A stretch of DNA of 60,189 nt from Hofstenia miamia (taxonomy: Eukaryota; Xenacoelomorpha; Acoela; Hofsteniidae), in assembly GCA_900660155.1 (NCBI GenBank), contig CABFPE010000239.1, forward strand, positions 692,915 to 753,103. The letters are read 5' to 3'. Positions 11,391 to 22,906 of the stretch are shown piece by piece. The position numbers and the translations under genes were made by a program. The notes under the pieces were generated by a model. The model ran no database searches and was not told where the DNA came from. It saw only the letters and a list, made by a program, of their open reading frames with translations. Position 1 is the stretch's first letter. Every line of letters starts with the position of its first letter.

Positions 11391-12231
11391 CAACAATTTG
11401 CGTTCTCCTAATGAAAAAAGGATTAAACATCCATCTTAGAAATGAGTCAGCCTCTTAACTGCTAATCCACTTTCAATAGAAATATATTATTACAATCAAA
11501 ATATTTATTGTACGTACTTTCTCAAATTTATAGTAAATTTTTCTAGTTTTGTGATAATAGGGTTAGTAATCTTTTCAAAAAAACGAATAAACGCCTTTGT
11601 GTTCATAAAATGTCACCATAAAAAAATCAAAACAAATTTGAAGTAGAGTGTTACCATGAGTATTATACATTATGAGACAAATAAAATAGGTCATCAATTT
11701 TGACAAGAAAGATTTATCAAATAAAACACTTTTAAACTGTTTCGAATTTTTATTTCAAAATCCAAGCAATTTATTATCAAACTCCAGGAATTGCCAGATA
11801 CATTGTGTATAAAGTAATGAAATTTACTTAATTCAAGACGGATCTCATTGCCATCTTCTGTGCTTACTAATTCAAATAGCTTTTTCATGAAAACTAGTTT
11901 GAGAAACCAAACAACAAAGTAAATGTTCGCAAACTTAAAACCTATGAAGTATTTAAATACTTGTAGTTTTAAGCACCAGAATTGTTGCATTCCGCATGAA
12001 AGAGAATTACAATTAGCAATAAAACTATCGAATAGTTTAATGTTTAAATCACTTTAAATTTAAATTTAAGAGATTGGCTTAATTCATGATGATTGAGTAA
12101 AACAGCATATTAAATCTGTGTTTCAACAGCCAAATCTGAGAGATGAACTACAGTGCTAACTGTGTGCGATCGCTTTGTAAATTTTGGCAAGCACTCATAG
12201 CAACACTAGCACATTTAACGAAGGAGTGTTC
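10044..12231. other. Intergenic upstream of the coiled-coil gene
   Basis: AT-rich with no gene seen. It holds a (TA)n tract at 11360-11389. It also has two perfect short hairpins: GTCAGAC-AAA-GTCTGAC at about 10918-10934, and an 8-bp stem TACTCGAC/GTCGAGTA with a 15-base loop at 11312-11342. No TATA box or promoter could be singled out in such AT-rich sequence. Confidence 0.6.
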
Positions 12232-12258
12232 ATGATACACAATGGCTTCTCATTTTGA
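12232..12258 (+). promoter_or_regulatory. Short upstream ORF overlapping the coiled-coil start
   Basis: An ATG at 12232 in another frame reads eight codons to TGA at 12256-12258, overlapping the main ATG at 12242. Its context is weak (T at -3). The main ATG has A at -3 and G at +4, so leaky scanning is expected. This matters only if transcription starts upstream of 12232, which is not shown. Confidence 0.35.
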
Positions 12259-14800
12259 CTCAATGGCCGATTGTTCGTTTAACACCCATGGATTTACTGA
12301 AGATGAAGGTACTTTCACTGAGGAAGAGCGAGAACTAATTGGAAGGGAAGCATCTCGACTAAAACGAGAGTTTGAAGCAGAGAGGATGAAGCGAAAGGCA
12401 AACTACGCATCGCAACGTAATCAAAGCGCATCACTGGTAAGCTATGAGCCAGATCCCGTGCAACACGAAACATTACGCAGCATGAATGCATTGAGGGAAG
12501 CGGACAGAGAGCTTGGTGAATTACAGATGAAGAAGCTTTCTGCAACTAAAGAGTTGAAGTCTTTGCAAGAGAGCACTAAGAAGGCCCGCAATGAATTAAG
12601 GTTAGTGGAAAAATCAGTAAAAGACACACATACTAAACATGATGATGATAAATCAGAAATCGCAATGCTAGAATTTAAGAAGGAACAAGCTCGCAGAGAG
12701 TTAAGAGAGATTGAAGAGAGAATTGGAAGTCGTAAGAAAATGTACGATAACCAACTGGATCTCAACACAGCAGAAATTTTGAGTGTTATCGAGGAGAGAG
12801 ATAGTCTTAAACGAAGAATAGCTAATGGAGAAGGTGCGTTGGGATACATTGAGCGTTTGGAAGTGGAAAGACAGCTAAATACTGCTAAAGACGAATTATT
12901 TGCTGAGCAGCGTTCTTCGAGAATGAGGATTGAAGCACTACATGAAGAATTAGACGAAGCATTGCGTCGAATCGATGAATTTGATACTGCTAATCAGGAT
13001 TTGATTACAAAGATCACCGTTCTAGAGTCTGAAAACAAAAACAAACTAGAAAATTCAATTGGAGTGCAAGATCTGCTTCGCACCGAACTCAGGGAATGCA
13101 AAAATCAATTAGAGGATCGAAAGGTTGTAGAACATAGACTAGAACTTGATATTTCTGAAAAGGAAAAAGCTATTAGAGAATATCAGGCACTTCTGTTAGA
13201 AAAAGAACGTGAAATATCTACGGAGCATGAAATTAGGTCACGAACAATCGCTGAAAAAAATTTCGAGTTGGCGAGTACAAAAGAAGCAAAAGAGTCGGCA
13301 CTAATTTGCCTTAAAGAACAGCTTGAGGCTGAAAAAAGAGCTGCTCAGGAAGAGATTTCCGAAAAATATGAAAAAGAGCGTCGTGAGCTGGTAACGCGTC
13401 ATGAAGATAAGATAGCAGACATGCGGTCAGAATTATCTCGTGAAGTGGATTCCAAGAATCAAGAACTAAGCTACTATAGGGAAAAACTGAGACAACAAGA
13501 AGATGCGACGCGAGAATTGGGAGAGAGGTTGCGTATTGAGGCGCAAGAGCAAGTGCGATCAGCTGTAAGTAGAGAAAAAAATCTTTGGGAAGATGAACAG
13601 CAACGACTAATGAAAAGAGAAAGATCAAATTGGGAAGATGAAGTTAAGCGTACATCTACAAGACTCAATGAAGCAATACAGTACGAGAAAGTGCAGTACG
13701 AAAGTTTGCAAAAAACTGCAAACAATCTACGAAGAGAAGTGGAAGAATTAAGGTCTCAAAATAAGGAGCTTCATAAAGAAGCTACGCAAGCACACATAAC
13801 GGCAAAAGAGGCTGTATACAATGATCATCAACGCGAACTTTCGAACTTACGCGAAAATGCATCTCAGGATAAGAACACAGAGGTTACAAAACTACAGCAG
13901 CATATAAATTCAATTGAGGAAGATTTGACTAACACACGTAAAGAACTATCGATCGCAAACGAGAAAATTAAGCAAATGGAACACACTTATGAACACCACT
14001 GCAAAGCAATAATCCTTGAAATAAACGATGAATGTCGAAAATTATCTCAAATAATTGGCATAGCTCCTCGAAAAGTAAACATTGAACGTTATGATCGCAA
14101 ATCCAGATCATTGAATACTTCTTCAAGTCCTCAGCGATCACCGACCACTGATGCTCTGGCAAATCTGAGAGCCTGCATTTCAGAACTCATACCCTATGTT
14201 TCCAATCTCCGTGATAACATTGAAGGCTACAAATACAAAGTTCTTTCTATAAAAGAAGACAAAGAGGATGAACTCAAATCTATGCGAGAGCATTATGTTA
14301 TCGAGAAAGAAAAGGAAGTTGAATTGGCTAAAGAGAAACTAGCGACACTGCATTTGTCAGAAGTACAACAGCTCCAAGATGCTATCAATAGAGACACTGA
14401 TATGGAAACTGCCCTTAGACAGTCGATTAGAGATCGCGACAATGAAATCCGTGAATTAAAAACAAATATGCAAATATGGAAGGAGGAAACCGCTGGAAAG
14501 CTCACAAAGCAATTTGAAAAAGAAGTAGAGGTTAATGTGCAAAAGAAATTACGAGAAGATGGCGCTATCAGTCGAACAGATTTTATCGAACAACAGAAAA
14601 TGATCATTCGACTTGAAGACCAAATTAGCAGATTGAAAGCTGAGCAGGCTTTGTCAAAGCCTAGTGTAGGCGGAAACCCAGATTCAAGCTCTGTCAAGCT
14701 GCTAAGGCACCTACAAGAACGTGTTCGCCATTTGAAAAACGAGAATTTACGATTAAGAAGTGGTGGTGCTGATTTCGACGTTGGATCGTCTGCATATTGA
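12242..14800 (+). CDS. Large coiled-coil protein, 852 aa, single exon; family not recognised
   Basis: One uninterrupted frame of 852 codons, far less AT-biased than its surroundings, with a good start context (CACAATGG). Upstream in-frame methionines are absent. After an acidic N-terminus (about residues 1-30) nearly the whole chain is charged heptad-type sequence rich in E, K, R, L and Q. Residues about 30-600 form the main coiled coil, about 613-640 a Ser/Pro-rich break (SLNTSSSPQRSP, two SP sites), about 650-770 a second coil, and about 780-840 a last coil containing HLQERVRHLKNENLRLR (about 822-838). No signal peptide, membrane segment, motor, zinc finger or enzymatic motif is visible. 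Such architecture is common in centrosomal, ciliary and cytoskeletal scaffolds, but that is inference from composition. An intronless 2.6-kb gene could be a retrocopy. A possible ATTAAA poly(A) signal lies at 14974. Confidence 0.93.
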   Translation: MASHFDSMADCSFNTHGFTEDEGTFTEEERELIGREASRLKREFEAERMKRKANYASQRNQSASLVSYEPDPVQHETLRSMNALREADRELGELQMKKLSATKELKSLQESTKKARNELRLVEKSVKDTHTKHDDDKSEIAMLEFKKEQARRELREIEERIGSRKKMYDNQLDLNTAEILSVIEERDSLKRRIANGEGALGYIERLEVERQLNTAKDELFAEQRSSRMRIEALHEELDEALRRIDEFDTANQDLITKITVLESENKNKLENSIGVQDLLRTELRECKNQLEDRKVVEHRLELDISEKEKAIREYQALLLEKEREISTEHEIRSRTIAEKNFELASTKEAKESALICLKEQLEAEKRAAQEEISEKYEKERRELVTRHEDKIADMRSELSREVDSKNQELSYYREKLRQQEDATRELGERLRIEAQEQVRSAVSREKNLWEDEQQRLMKRERSNWEDEVKRTSTRLNEAIQYEKVQYESLQKTANNLRREVEELRSQNKELHKEATQAHITAKEAVYNDHQRELSNLRENASQDKNTEVTKLQQHINSIEEDLTNTRKELSIANEKIKQMEHTYEHHCKAIILEINDECRKLSQIIGIAPRKVNIERYDRKSRSLNTSSSPQRSPTTDALANLRACISELIPYVSNLRDNIEGYKYKVLSIKEDKEDELKSMREHYVIEKEKEVELAKEKLATLHLSEVQQLQDAINRDTDMETALRQSIRDRDNEIRELKTNMQIWKEETAGKLTKQFEKEVEVNVQKKLREDGAISRTDFIEQQKMIIRLEDQISRLKAEQALSKPSVGGNPDSSSVKLLRHLQERVRHLKNENLRLRSGGADFDVGSSAY

Positions 14801-17608
14801 TTTTAGAATATATTGGTAATTAATTGTAAATATTTCAATTTTAGAATTTTTATTTCAAATTTTGTAAGATAATATTGAACTTTTTTATAAGATTTCTCAT
14901 AATTACCTGAATTCTTGTTCTAAGCGATTTTTTATCACATGCATAAACATCTAATTTGTACAGATTATTTATCATTAAAATCTTATCTCAAAAGTTTAGA
15001 AAGTAAGAAATTTTTTAAAATGTCATAGCATTTTCAATGCTATAATTGCTACATAAATTGCAAGACTTAACATAACATATAAAACACTCTATTTTTAAAA
15101 CTATTCCTTTCTGTTTTAATGAATTTGAAAAACTCATAAGTCAATATTAGTATTATAGGTCATGTGCGACTCTGGTCATCCATGGATAAGGGATGCTAGA
15201 GGCATTGAAAAAATGTCTTTGTTTTATTTGGCAAACACATGTATAGGGGAAGCCAAGACAACTTTCTTGCAAAGTCAAAATACCTGTAAAAAGATAGTTT
15301 AGTAATTTCTTCAAAGTGGTTGAAAATTAAAAATACGCTATAAAATTAGAATCCATAAAACTTATTACTATACTCGGTTATTAAAGTATGTTAAAAAATG
15401 ATTATTGAAATACTAATTTTTTATTCCTCAAATATAAAACAACTTCGTATACATGTACATTAGGAAGAAGCTTGACAATTACCTTTGAAGAAAATTTAAT
15501 TGCATGTAATTTCTACTTCATGATATCAATCATTTTGTATTTTATATTTATTTTGAAATTATTTTATTGACTTTTTCACATATTTGAGTTTTTCAGGAAT
15601 CATTTTTTAGGAAATTCTTTTCACTGGAGTGATAAATATCCTACTTTAAATGCATTTCAAGGGATACATTAAAATAATGATGGTAAACAATGAGCAATCA
15701 CTCACTTGTCAAATATTTATTAAATTTTACATAATGGCAAAATTAATTAAATATAAATTATAACGTTGTCTGAGGAAACAAAATTGCCGTTGAAAAATAA
15801 ATTTAATAAATTTCTTTCATAATACTATTCACATTTGTAATCAAGTATTTGTATTACCACATGAGCATCTAAGAAAATGCAAAGCGCATCCAAAAGTCAA
15901 AACAAGGTTTTTTTCCACCCTAAACTTCAGTCTTAAACCCTAACGTCCCTAACGGGGGCCAATGCTTATGCCGAAATCCGGTCTGCCACATGAATCAATA
16001 AGCCAGCCGTTTAAATGAAAATAATTCGGCCCATTTTAGGCCAATTTTATGGTACTTGCTAAAACATTTCTTTAATACTTCGGTTTGTTTTTCTAAGCGC
16101 ATTTCAAAATCTACACTTGGAAATTGAAAACTTATATTGAGTTTTAAAGGGGCATAAAATGCTTATGTAAAATAAAATTTACTCTCTATATCTTATTTTT
16201 CAAAATATTTGCTAATAAATTCTACAATCTTAAACCTCTTTGGGTTATTTGCGAGCAATGTTGCGTAATAGTCCATTTTTTCTAATTCCTCAGCCCAAGC
16301 CCATTGTAGGCCCGATCTTGTACTGACCTACCCTACACTGCACTTCACTGCTAAGCTCCGCTCATGTCTATCTCAACGAAAAATATATGGATCTTATCAA
16401 GGACATTGCAGCCTATTGAAAATTGTGTGCTTGACATCAAATGAAGATACTGCGATATTACGTTGCATTTCAGTCAAAAAATGTAATGAAATGGTCCATT
16501 GCAACTAAATTTCAAACCATCACGCCTTTGAGAAAGGAATGCAAACAATACAAAATGATAAATTAGCTAAAATTCATAAATGAATTAAAATTAATAAGAA
16601 TCAAGCTGTAGTTCTAATTTTTGTTTTCATTATATAACAGTAGGTTTGGAATTTTTTATAAAATGTGATTTTGTAAATTATAAAGAAATTCAAATTTTTT
16701 CCACAAATATTGTTTATCAAGCTATGCCCAAAGTGAATCTAAAATCATATTTTTCAGAAAATACAATACAAGATACTGCCGATTAGTTGACTTTGTTGAT
16801 ATTTTGGACACTCATCATTGTAGTAGCAAATTAAATTCATTCATTAGTTGTTGCATGAAAATAACCCATACTAGCCAATCACGGTTTGGCAGGAATTAAG
16901 CGGTGGTGTGATATGCACTAATTAGAAGTTTTACAAATATATATATTGTACCAAGGAGAATATAATTCTTCTATGTTCTTTGATTACACATCAGTATTAA
17001 AAATGTGGTAAATAAATATATTACAATCAACTACATTAAAGGAAAATATTAACATATTGCATGCACTATACATCCAGAATCCGTAGTTTGCAGCTTTAAA
17101 AATAATTTGTTCACCAATTTAATGATACTTTGATCTTAGTAGTATTTTAAAATTTTCTTCCTTGAATTCATAGTGATATAGACACATTTCAGAATTTAAA
17201 TGTCCCCTCATGCGTTCTTTCATCGTTATTCTCAGATCTCTCTTAGTTTCTTAGATGTATGATACATTGTAATCATTGGTTTGATATTGGTTAATTAGAG
17301 AAGCAATTAATTTCCTAGGGGTAAAAACTTGTTGTTGAAGATGTTCTGTTATACTTATATGAGGATAATAATTTACACAAAGAATATACGGGCTCTAAAT
17401 ACGATGGCAGAAGGCTCTGGATAGGAGTCCAAAAATATATTTTTTGCATAAACATAAAACTCATGCATAACAAATTGATCCTCTATTTCAAATGCACAAT
17501 GTAAAAATTATGTGGCTTTCGATCAAAAAAGGATGCCATACAAAATCGCAAATTGCGGCCGCTAGATACAAATCCCATAGCATCTAGAACTTATATATAT
17601 ATATATAT
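14801..17608. other. Intergenic, no gene recognised
   Basis: AT-rich 3' flank of the coiled-coil gene. A patch at about 15940-16350 iterates GGCCCA, GCCCAAGCCC and CCGAAATCCGG-like words and may be a decayed hAT-type element; ends could not be paired. (TA)n lies at 17592-17610. Confidence 0.55.
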
Positions 17609-18826
17609 ATGCTACATGAAACTGACCTCAAATATTATCAAAGCATAATAAACGATTCATTCAATAGAACGCTGGGTGGTTTTAGACATATTTCAGTGGT
17701 TCTTTTCAGAAAACATGAATACGAGGAAACCCTCCAGGAATTTATCGGTCTTTTATTCCCAATATTAAACAATGTCTTGAGAAGTTGTGAGTCCAAACAG
17801 ATTGGAAGCGAATGTTAGTTAACCTATCATTTAAAAGTCATTTAAAAGTGTTCGAAATGCTTTTACACTGCTTCCTTACAACGCGGTTAACAACTTTTTG
17901 GATTTACCAAAATGCAAGCCTGAACTAACAACAAAGACTGGTTTGCAAAGAGACCTTGTCATATACCTTTTAGAATATACCCGAATTCGGTGACTAGATA
18001 TCCTAAAATAAGCCTTGTACTCTTTATACAAAAAACATTTCTGCTCTCTGGATATCATATTCCATAAAATTTTGGAAGTCTGTGATAAAAATTATTGGCT
18101 TGCACTGACATCAGCCAGACAACGTGTGTGAGCTAATGCGTGCCCTCCTTTTCACTGCAGCAGACGTAGGGTTCTTAGTAATTTATCAAGTTTATCGAGG
18201 ATGTTATTTTGAAAAAAAAATCTAAAACGGAAAATCGCAGCAACGCGTAATAAAAATCAAATGGAAAATGGACATGGGAGCAAACTAACTGGAATGTCTA
18301 GAAAAATAGGCTGAAATTTCAAAAATAAAGTACTTTTATGCAAAAGCGCATCCGAATCCAATTTAATGCAACAAATGTAATTCAATTCATGAACAATTTT
18401 TTCTTTTACAATATTATCATGTACTCTTCTAAAACTCAAATTAAATTTTTCAAATTTAGTGTATTGATGGTGATTCTATTAAAAATTTCTAGCATACCCA
18501 ACTTTAGCAAGCAAACCGAAAATTTTTACGTGTACGGGTACAACTTTAGAAAGTCTGCTAGCATTTCAAATAAAGCTGCTTAATTTCACCAATAACGAGC
18601 TTCTTATGGAATCAATAACCAGCTTCTTATCGCATTGTCACATACGCTAATTTTTTGCCACGTTGGCTGTTCCATTAATCCCGTTCGTTCCTTTATGATA
18701 AGTCTGTTGACTGTGAGAAACAGTGTACCTGTGCCATGATATCTTTCCTAGTTTTGCTTATTATGAATTGTGAATAACATTTCAATCATATGGAGCCATT
18801 TTTATTCATTGGCTTTTTGTAGCGAC

Positions 18827-18869
<43 letters not shown>

Positions 18870-19173
18870 CGACAATAAATCTTAATTTGTGTTTACTTTT
18901 TACGAAATTCTAACTTGGCTTTACTGAGTCATAATAGTTTTTAATACGACAGCATACATTACACAGTTAAATAATTTGAATAAATTTTTTCTAGATGTAA
19001 TTTCCAGAGGGCGGCAGGTTCATCTCCTTACACCTTGCTGGGGACACCCATGTTTGTAACCAATTCAGTTCTTGATGAATTTATTGTAAGAACACACACA
19101 AAACTATAATGGGTAGTATTATTCGGGCGGATTACAAAATTTTAAACACGTTTGATTCTTCTTTGATTCAACT
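17609..19173. other. Intergenic with one unrecognised short frame
   Basis: A plus frame at 17609-17818 (69 codons, containing EETLQEFIGLLFPIL) has no recognisable family and starts right at a (TA)n tract; I do not call it a gene. Another (TA)n tract lies at 18829-18868. Nothing else stands out. Confidence 0.5.
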
Positions 19174-19182
19174 AAAGGCCAT

Positions 19183-19366
19183 GCTACACTGGCGATTTTT
19201 GTCCAAACTTTTGTCAGGATTTTTGTGTGCTACACTGCGGATTTTTGTTTAAACTTTTGTCAGGATTTTTATGTGCTACGCTGCGGATTTTTGTCCAAAC
19301 TTTTGTCAGGATTTTTGTGTGCTACACTGCAGATTTTTGTTTAAACTTTTGTCAGGATTTTCATTC
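19183..19366 (+). repeat. Left 46-bp tandem array of the Harbinger element (4 units)
   Basis: Units start at 19183, 19229, 19275 and 19321, exact 46-bp period. The consensus begins GCTACACTGCGGATTTTTGT, then (TT/CC)AAACTTTTGTCAGG. Three more units in the same orientation occur at the other end (20907 on), which is unusual because inverted repeats would be expected to be mirror images. Confidence 0.9.
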
Positions 19367-19678
19367 ATAGGATTAAATATTTCGAATTTCACAACGAACA
19401 ATACAGTAAAGTTCAAGAAAATTTTACTTTTATTTACAAATGCATGAATTTTTATGAGAAATTAATATTAGTTAATATACAAAACCAACATTTACATTAT
19501 ATACAACCAATTATTTACATTTATACAAAGCTGTAGCTTCTTGCAAAATAACAATAATTGCGTGTTGCAATAATTAGCACGCTGAAAACATTCGGAAGGT
19601 TTATCCCACTCAAGTGTATGCAACCAATCTAATCCAATTACATAGAGCGCGCGCATTATTTGGCTTATTAATTGAGTA

Positions 19679-20050
19679 ATGGCAACTGCAGCAGGCAACG
19701 CATGGTGTCACGAAGACATTGTTCGTCTTATTGAAATCATGGAAAGTTACCCTTCGATTTGGGATATTTCAAGTGATTTGTATCATGATAAAGAAAAAAA
19801 GAACGATGATTTTTCTGAAATCTCAGATAAGTGTGGGAAGAATTGTAAGTAAATCATTATACATTGCATTTTCATTAAAATGTATTTAGTGCCTGAAGTA
19901 ATCATGAAAGTTACAAATTTAATTACATATTACAAAAGAGAACTTACGCCAATGCAGCAAGGCTTTGCAAAAATTAGAATATTACAAACTCTACAAGAGA
20001 TTGAATACCCTGTGCCTCACAATAACCATCCTTATAATTTTTTCCAATAA
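19679..20050 (+). CDS. MADF/Myb-SANT-like DNA-binding protein of the Harbinger element, two exons, 108 aa
   Basis: Exon 1 is 19679-19844 and exon 2 is 19890-20050, joined across a 45-bp intron with GTAAGT donor and TTTAG acceptor. The joined frame is exactly 327 nt with stop. Exon 1 begins MATAAGNAWCHEDIVRLIEI and contains ESYPSIWDISSDLYHDKEKK. This matches the MADF pattern in which an IxxYPxLWD-type helix is followed by a YxDRxxR-type segment. Exon 2 supplies PEVIMKVTNLITYYKREL, like the third MADF helix (VKxxWxxLRxxYxRE). In PIF/Harbinger elements this partner protein binds DNA and helps bring transposase to the ends. An AATAAA overlaps the stop (20046-20051). It appears intact, unlike the transposase opposite it. 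Without the intron the exon 1 frame would stop immediately. Confidence 0.72.
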
Positions 20051-20138
20051 AATTTGTTTGTTTTATTGTTTTATCATTTATTTTGATCAATATTAGATAC
20101 TATAATATTATGAAATAATATAAAATGAATTTGTTAAT

Positions 20139-20609
20139 TTATACCTTCACTAAATGATGATATGCTTTTATTACAGCAGAGCTCACTTTGAAGACAGAAT
20201 TGGCAATACTTTGTCTTGAAACACCAAAACTGTATGAAAGACTAATAAATGTTTCACCTGTCGCTGCATACCGCAGATAAATTGCTAACTCGACTTCAGG
20301 TTTTAATACCTGTCTAAAGTTAGTTTCTTTTTTGCTCACATACGGCACAATGTCATTCACGATACTGTCAAACAGTCGTGGAGAAACTCTTAAAAAATTT
20401 CAAAAAGAGTAAGGATCACTTAATCTAAACTCATTCATGAGATTGATTGTTGAACGTCTCCTCTGTAATAACCATTTACTCTTGTGCACTTTTTTTCTTT
20501 TTTCTGTACCAAAATTGTAATCGGAAAAGTAAATGAGTGCTAATGGCTGCAGCTTATTAATTTTTGATGCAAGCAACAACAGCAAAAGGTCTTTATCTGT
20601 CTGAGACAT
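20139..20609 (-). pseudogene. PIF/Harbinger transposase, N-terminal part only, with internal TGA
   Basis: The minus frame starts at a likely ATG at 20609 (MSQTDKD). It contains WLLQRRRSTINLMNEFRLSD, an in-frame TGA at about 20400, then NFLRVSPRLFDSIVNDIVPY, and LKPEVELAIYLRYAATGETF with a helix-turn-helix-like SLSYSFGVSRQSIANSVF. These match the conserved N-terminal region before the DDE_4 nuclease domain of Harbinger transposases (LxPxxRLAxxLRYLATG). The frame ends at 20139, beside a possible splice donor (AAG|GTATAA). No DDE-bearing continuation exists inside the element, so it has lost catalysis. Confidence 0.75.
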
Positions 20610-20906
20610 AGTTGGTAATAAATATGATTTTGAAATGGTAATTATTTGTTTGTTTAACACATGGATTTCAACTATTTATTATTACAATAATTGACTATTT
20701 CTATTGAATTAAACCCCAATGTTGTTTATATTGCTTTATTTTGCTAGCGTAAAGGTTTAGTTCAAAATCGTTATCAGCTCATGGGTTATTTCTATTGAAC
20801 CAATAACATTATTTGATTGACGTCTACTTAATCTCAAGTAGTTTTGAAAAATCCGAGAGAACAAACCGCTGACAAAATTATTTCGAAAATATGTTTGAAG
20901 TGGTAT

Positions 20907-21065
20907 GCTACACTGCGGATTTTTGTCCAAACTTTTGTCAGGATTTTTACGTGCTACGCTGCGGATTTTTGTTTAAACTTTTGTCAGGATTTTTGTGTGC
21001 TACACTGCGGATTTTTGTTTAAACAAAAATCTGGACAAAAGTTTGGACAAAAATCGTCAGTGTAG
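20907..21065. repeat. Right 46-bp array (3 units) plus terminal palindrome
   Basis: Direct units start at 20907, 20953 and 20999 in the same orientation as the left array. The last unit turns over into its own reverse complement (GTTTAAAC at about 21017-21024, then TGGACAAAAGTTTGGACAAA), ending in CAGTGTAGCA. The final ~70 bases can therefore fold on themselves while also pairing with the left end. Confidence 0.85.
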
Positions 21066-21075
21066 CACCCCCTTT

Positions 21076-22906
21076 ACATGTTGTATATCAAACAGAATTA
21101 ATAAAATTCTCGCATGCATCGCTATGTGATTGTATATAGGACTAAAAATGAAAAGATTTAGCCAAATTTACATGTTCGTAATGCGAAGAAAACAGAGAAA
21201 CTCGTTACTTACACTGAGCAAATTTTGCATCACGAGATGTTCATCTTTTCCATGCAGCCAGTTGCCAAAGGGGATTTTCGCATCTCATCCTATGAGATGG
21301 GAATTACCATTTCCCATGAGACGTCCCTTGTCCCATAAGAATGCACCACTGTTTAACAAGTTTTAGCATTAAGATTAATTCATACCATGCCCTTACTAAT
21401 TCAAGCAACCTGATTGCATTTCTGTAGTTCATTTCTTGCCTATCACTTCCCAGTGTCTTGGAATTGAAATTTTTACCTGTTTACATTAAGGTTGTCGATA
21501 TTTTGGTCATGTTTAAAAGGTTGCGTTGGAGAACCTGATATGCTTCAGTTTTGTCTAAAAATGCCTTGGAAAAAAATTTTTCAAATCGGATGAATTTTAG
21601 ATCCACACTGAAAAGCAAGGAAGCCTTTTTTCAAAATTTTAGTAATTGAAGGAATCCTCTGTTGCCAACAATAATTTTTTGCCGATTTGAAACAATTTTT
21701 TGCACGGTGAGTTTTAAGCAATGAACTAGATATCATTCATCAATGTAGTAGGCTATTATTATGCGCATTTTTTACGGTGGTGCGGCGAATTTCTTAAAAT
21801 TATGTGCTGGGTTGTATTGCGTGAACTTCTTTGTTTTTGGCGTCAATTAAGGTGAATATAACAAAGCACGTCAAAACTGGTGGTGGAGGATTGCTTTTGA
21901 ACTGAATTTACCAAAAAATCAATAAATCATTCAAAGTTCTAAAGAAAAAATTAAAAATGCACTTTTTTAGATTTCAATGTCATTGACAAAAACTAAAATA
22001 GTGATGGAGAACTTTCTTATTTTTCTTAATCTATAATATAGAACCAAAATATATCAAAAGTAAAAAATAAATCAATTTTATCCATCCACCAACTATTTTA
22101 AGCTGACCTTTTTGCTAATAATTTGAGCACAATAAGTAAAAAATTAAATTTGCTAGACAGTTCAATTGTCAAAATTAATTTTTGCTTAAAATACGAAATT
22201 AATTTTCCTCTCCTTTAAATATAAAATTTGTGGCCGTATTACCATCGCTAGATGGCACCTACGACTTTATAATTTCAATTGCTATAAAATAATTCTAAAA
22301 TTTTAAATCAAAAACACAAAATTGGCTATTTTTATGTTGATGTGCATGACAACAAATGATCAGAATTCTTATTTACTAGGATTTACATGGTTGTTTATTG
22401 AAATATTTACAATTGACAGTGTAAGTTCAAAAATGGATCAAGTATGGTAATTTAGAAAGCAAGCTTATGCAATAATGTAAATACAATTACTTTCACAACT
22501 TAATACAATTTAATGTAGGTATACTTTTGGATGAAAAATATCACAATTGATTCCAAACAAGAACCTGCTTCAAAGAAAACAGTACACTTTTCATTTTCAA
22601 ATGACTTCATAAAACTAATCTTAATCTTAACCTACCAGCCTATATTTTACAAATATTTGAAAACTTTAATTTGAGAGTTTGCATATATTTATATTTATAA
22701 ACAGTTTTATCGTTATATAATAATAGTAACCAAAATTTAGTTGATTGTAGTTTCTAATACATGTACATTATTGTCCATTTAAAAAGCAAAATCTTTAATT
22801 TATGAAGCATTTCAAAGATTAGTAATACAACAAACGATATGATTTTCGAAATCCAGACATTTCTTAAGCCAATTCTAGTGTAATATTTAAGTCACAGACT
22901 AACGTT
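21076..22906. other. Intergenic, no gene recognised
   Basis: AT-rich. A short plus frame at 21130-21366 has no recognisable similarity. No repeats or element ends seen. Confidence 0.55.

Larger units (their letters stand above)
19174..21075. mobile_element. PIF/Harbinger-type DNA transposon, internally deleted
   Basis: The ends are inverted: left AAAGGCCATGCTACACTGGC, right (reverse complement) AAAGGGGGTGCTACACTGAC, both followed by GATTTTTGTCCAAACTTTTG. Between them lie a minus-strand N-terminal transposase remnant (20139-20609) and, on the other strand, a MADF/Myb-like gene (19679-20050), the two-gene layout of PIF/Harbinger elements. The DDE nuclease part of the transposase is missing, so this is a deletion derivative. 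Candidate 3-bp target sites (ACT left, ACA right) do not match perfectly, so the outermost boundary is uncertain by a few bases. Confidence 0.8.

Noticed and set aside
12315..14697. Minus-strand frames within the coiled-coil gene (e.g. 12442-12849, 14293-14697)
   Set aside because: Ser/Leu/Phe-rich antisense shadows of a charged coiled coil; no own start context or domain.
20844..21065. Cys/Phe-rich plus frame
   Set aside because: It is a read-through of the 46-bp Harbinger repeats.
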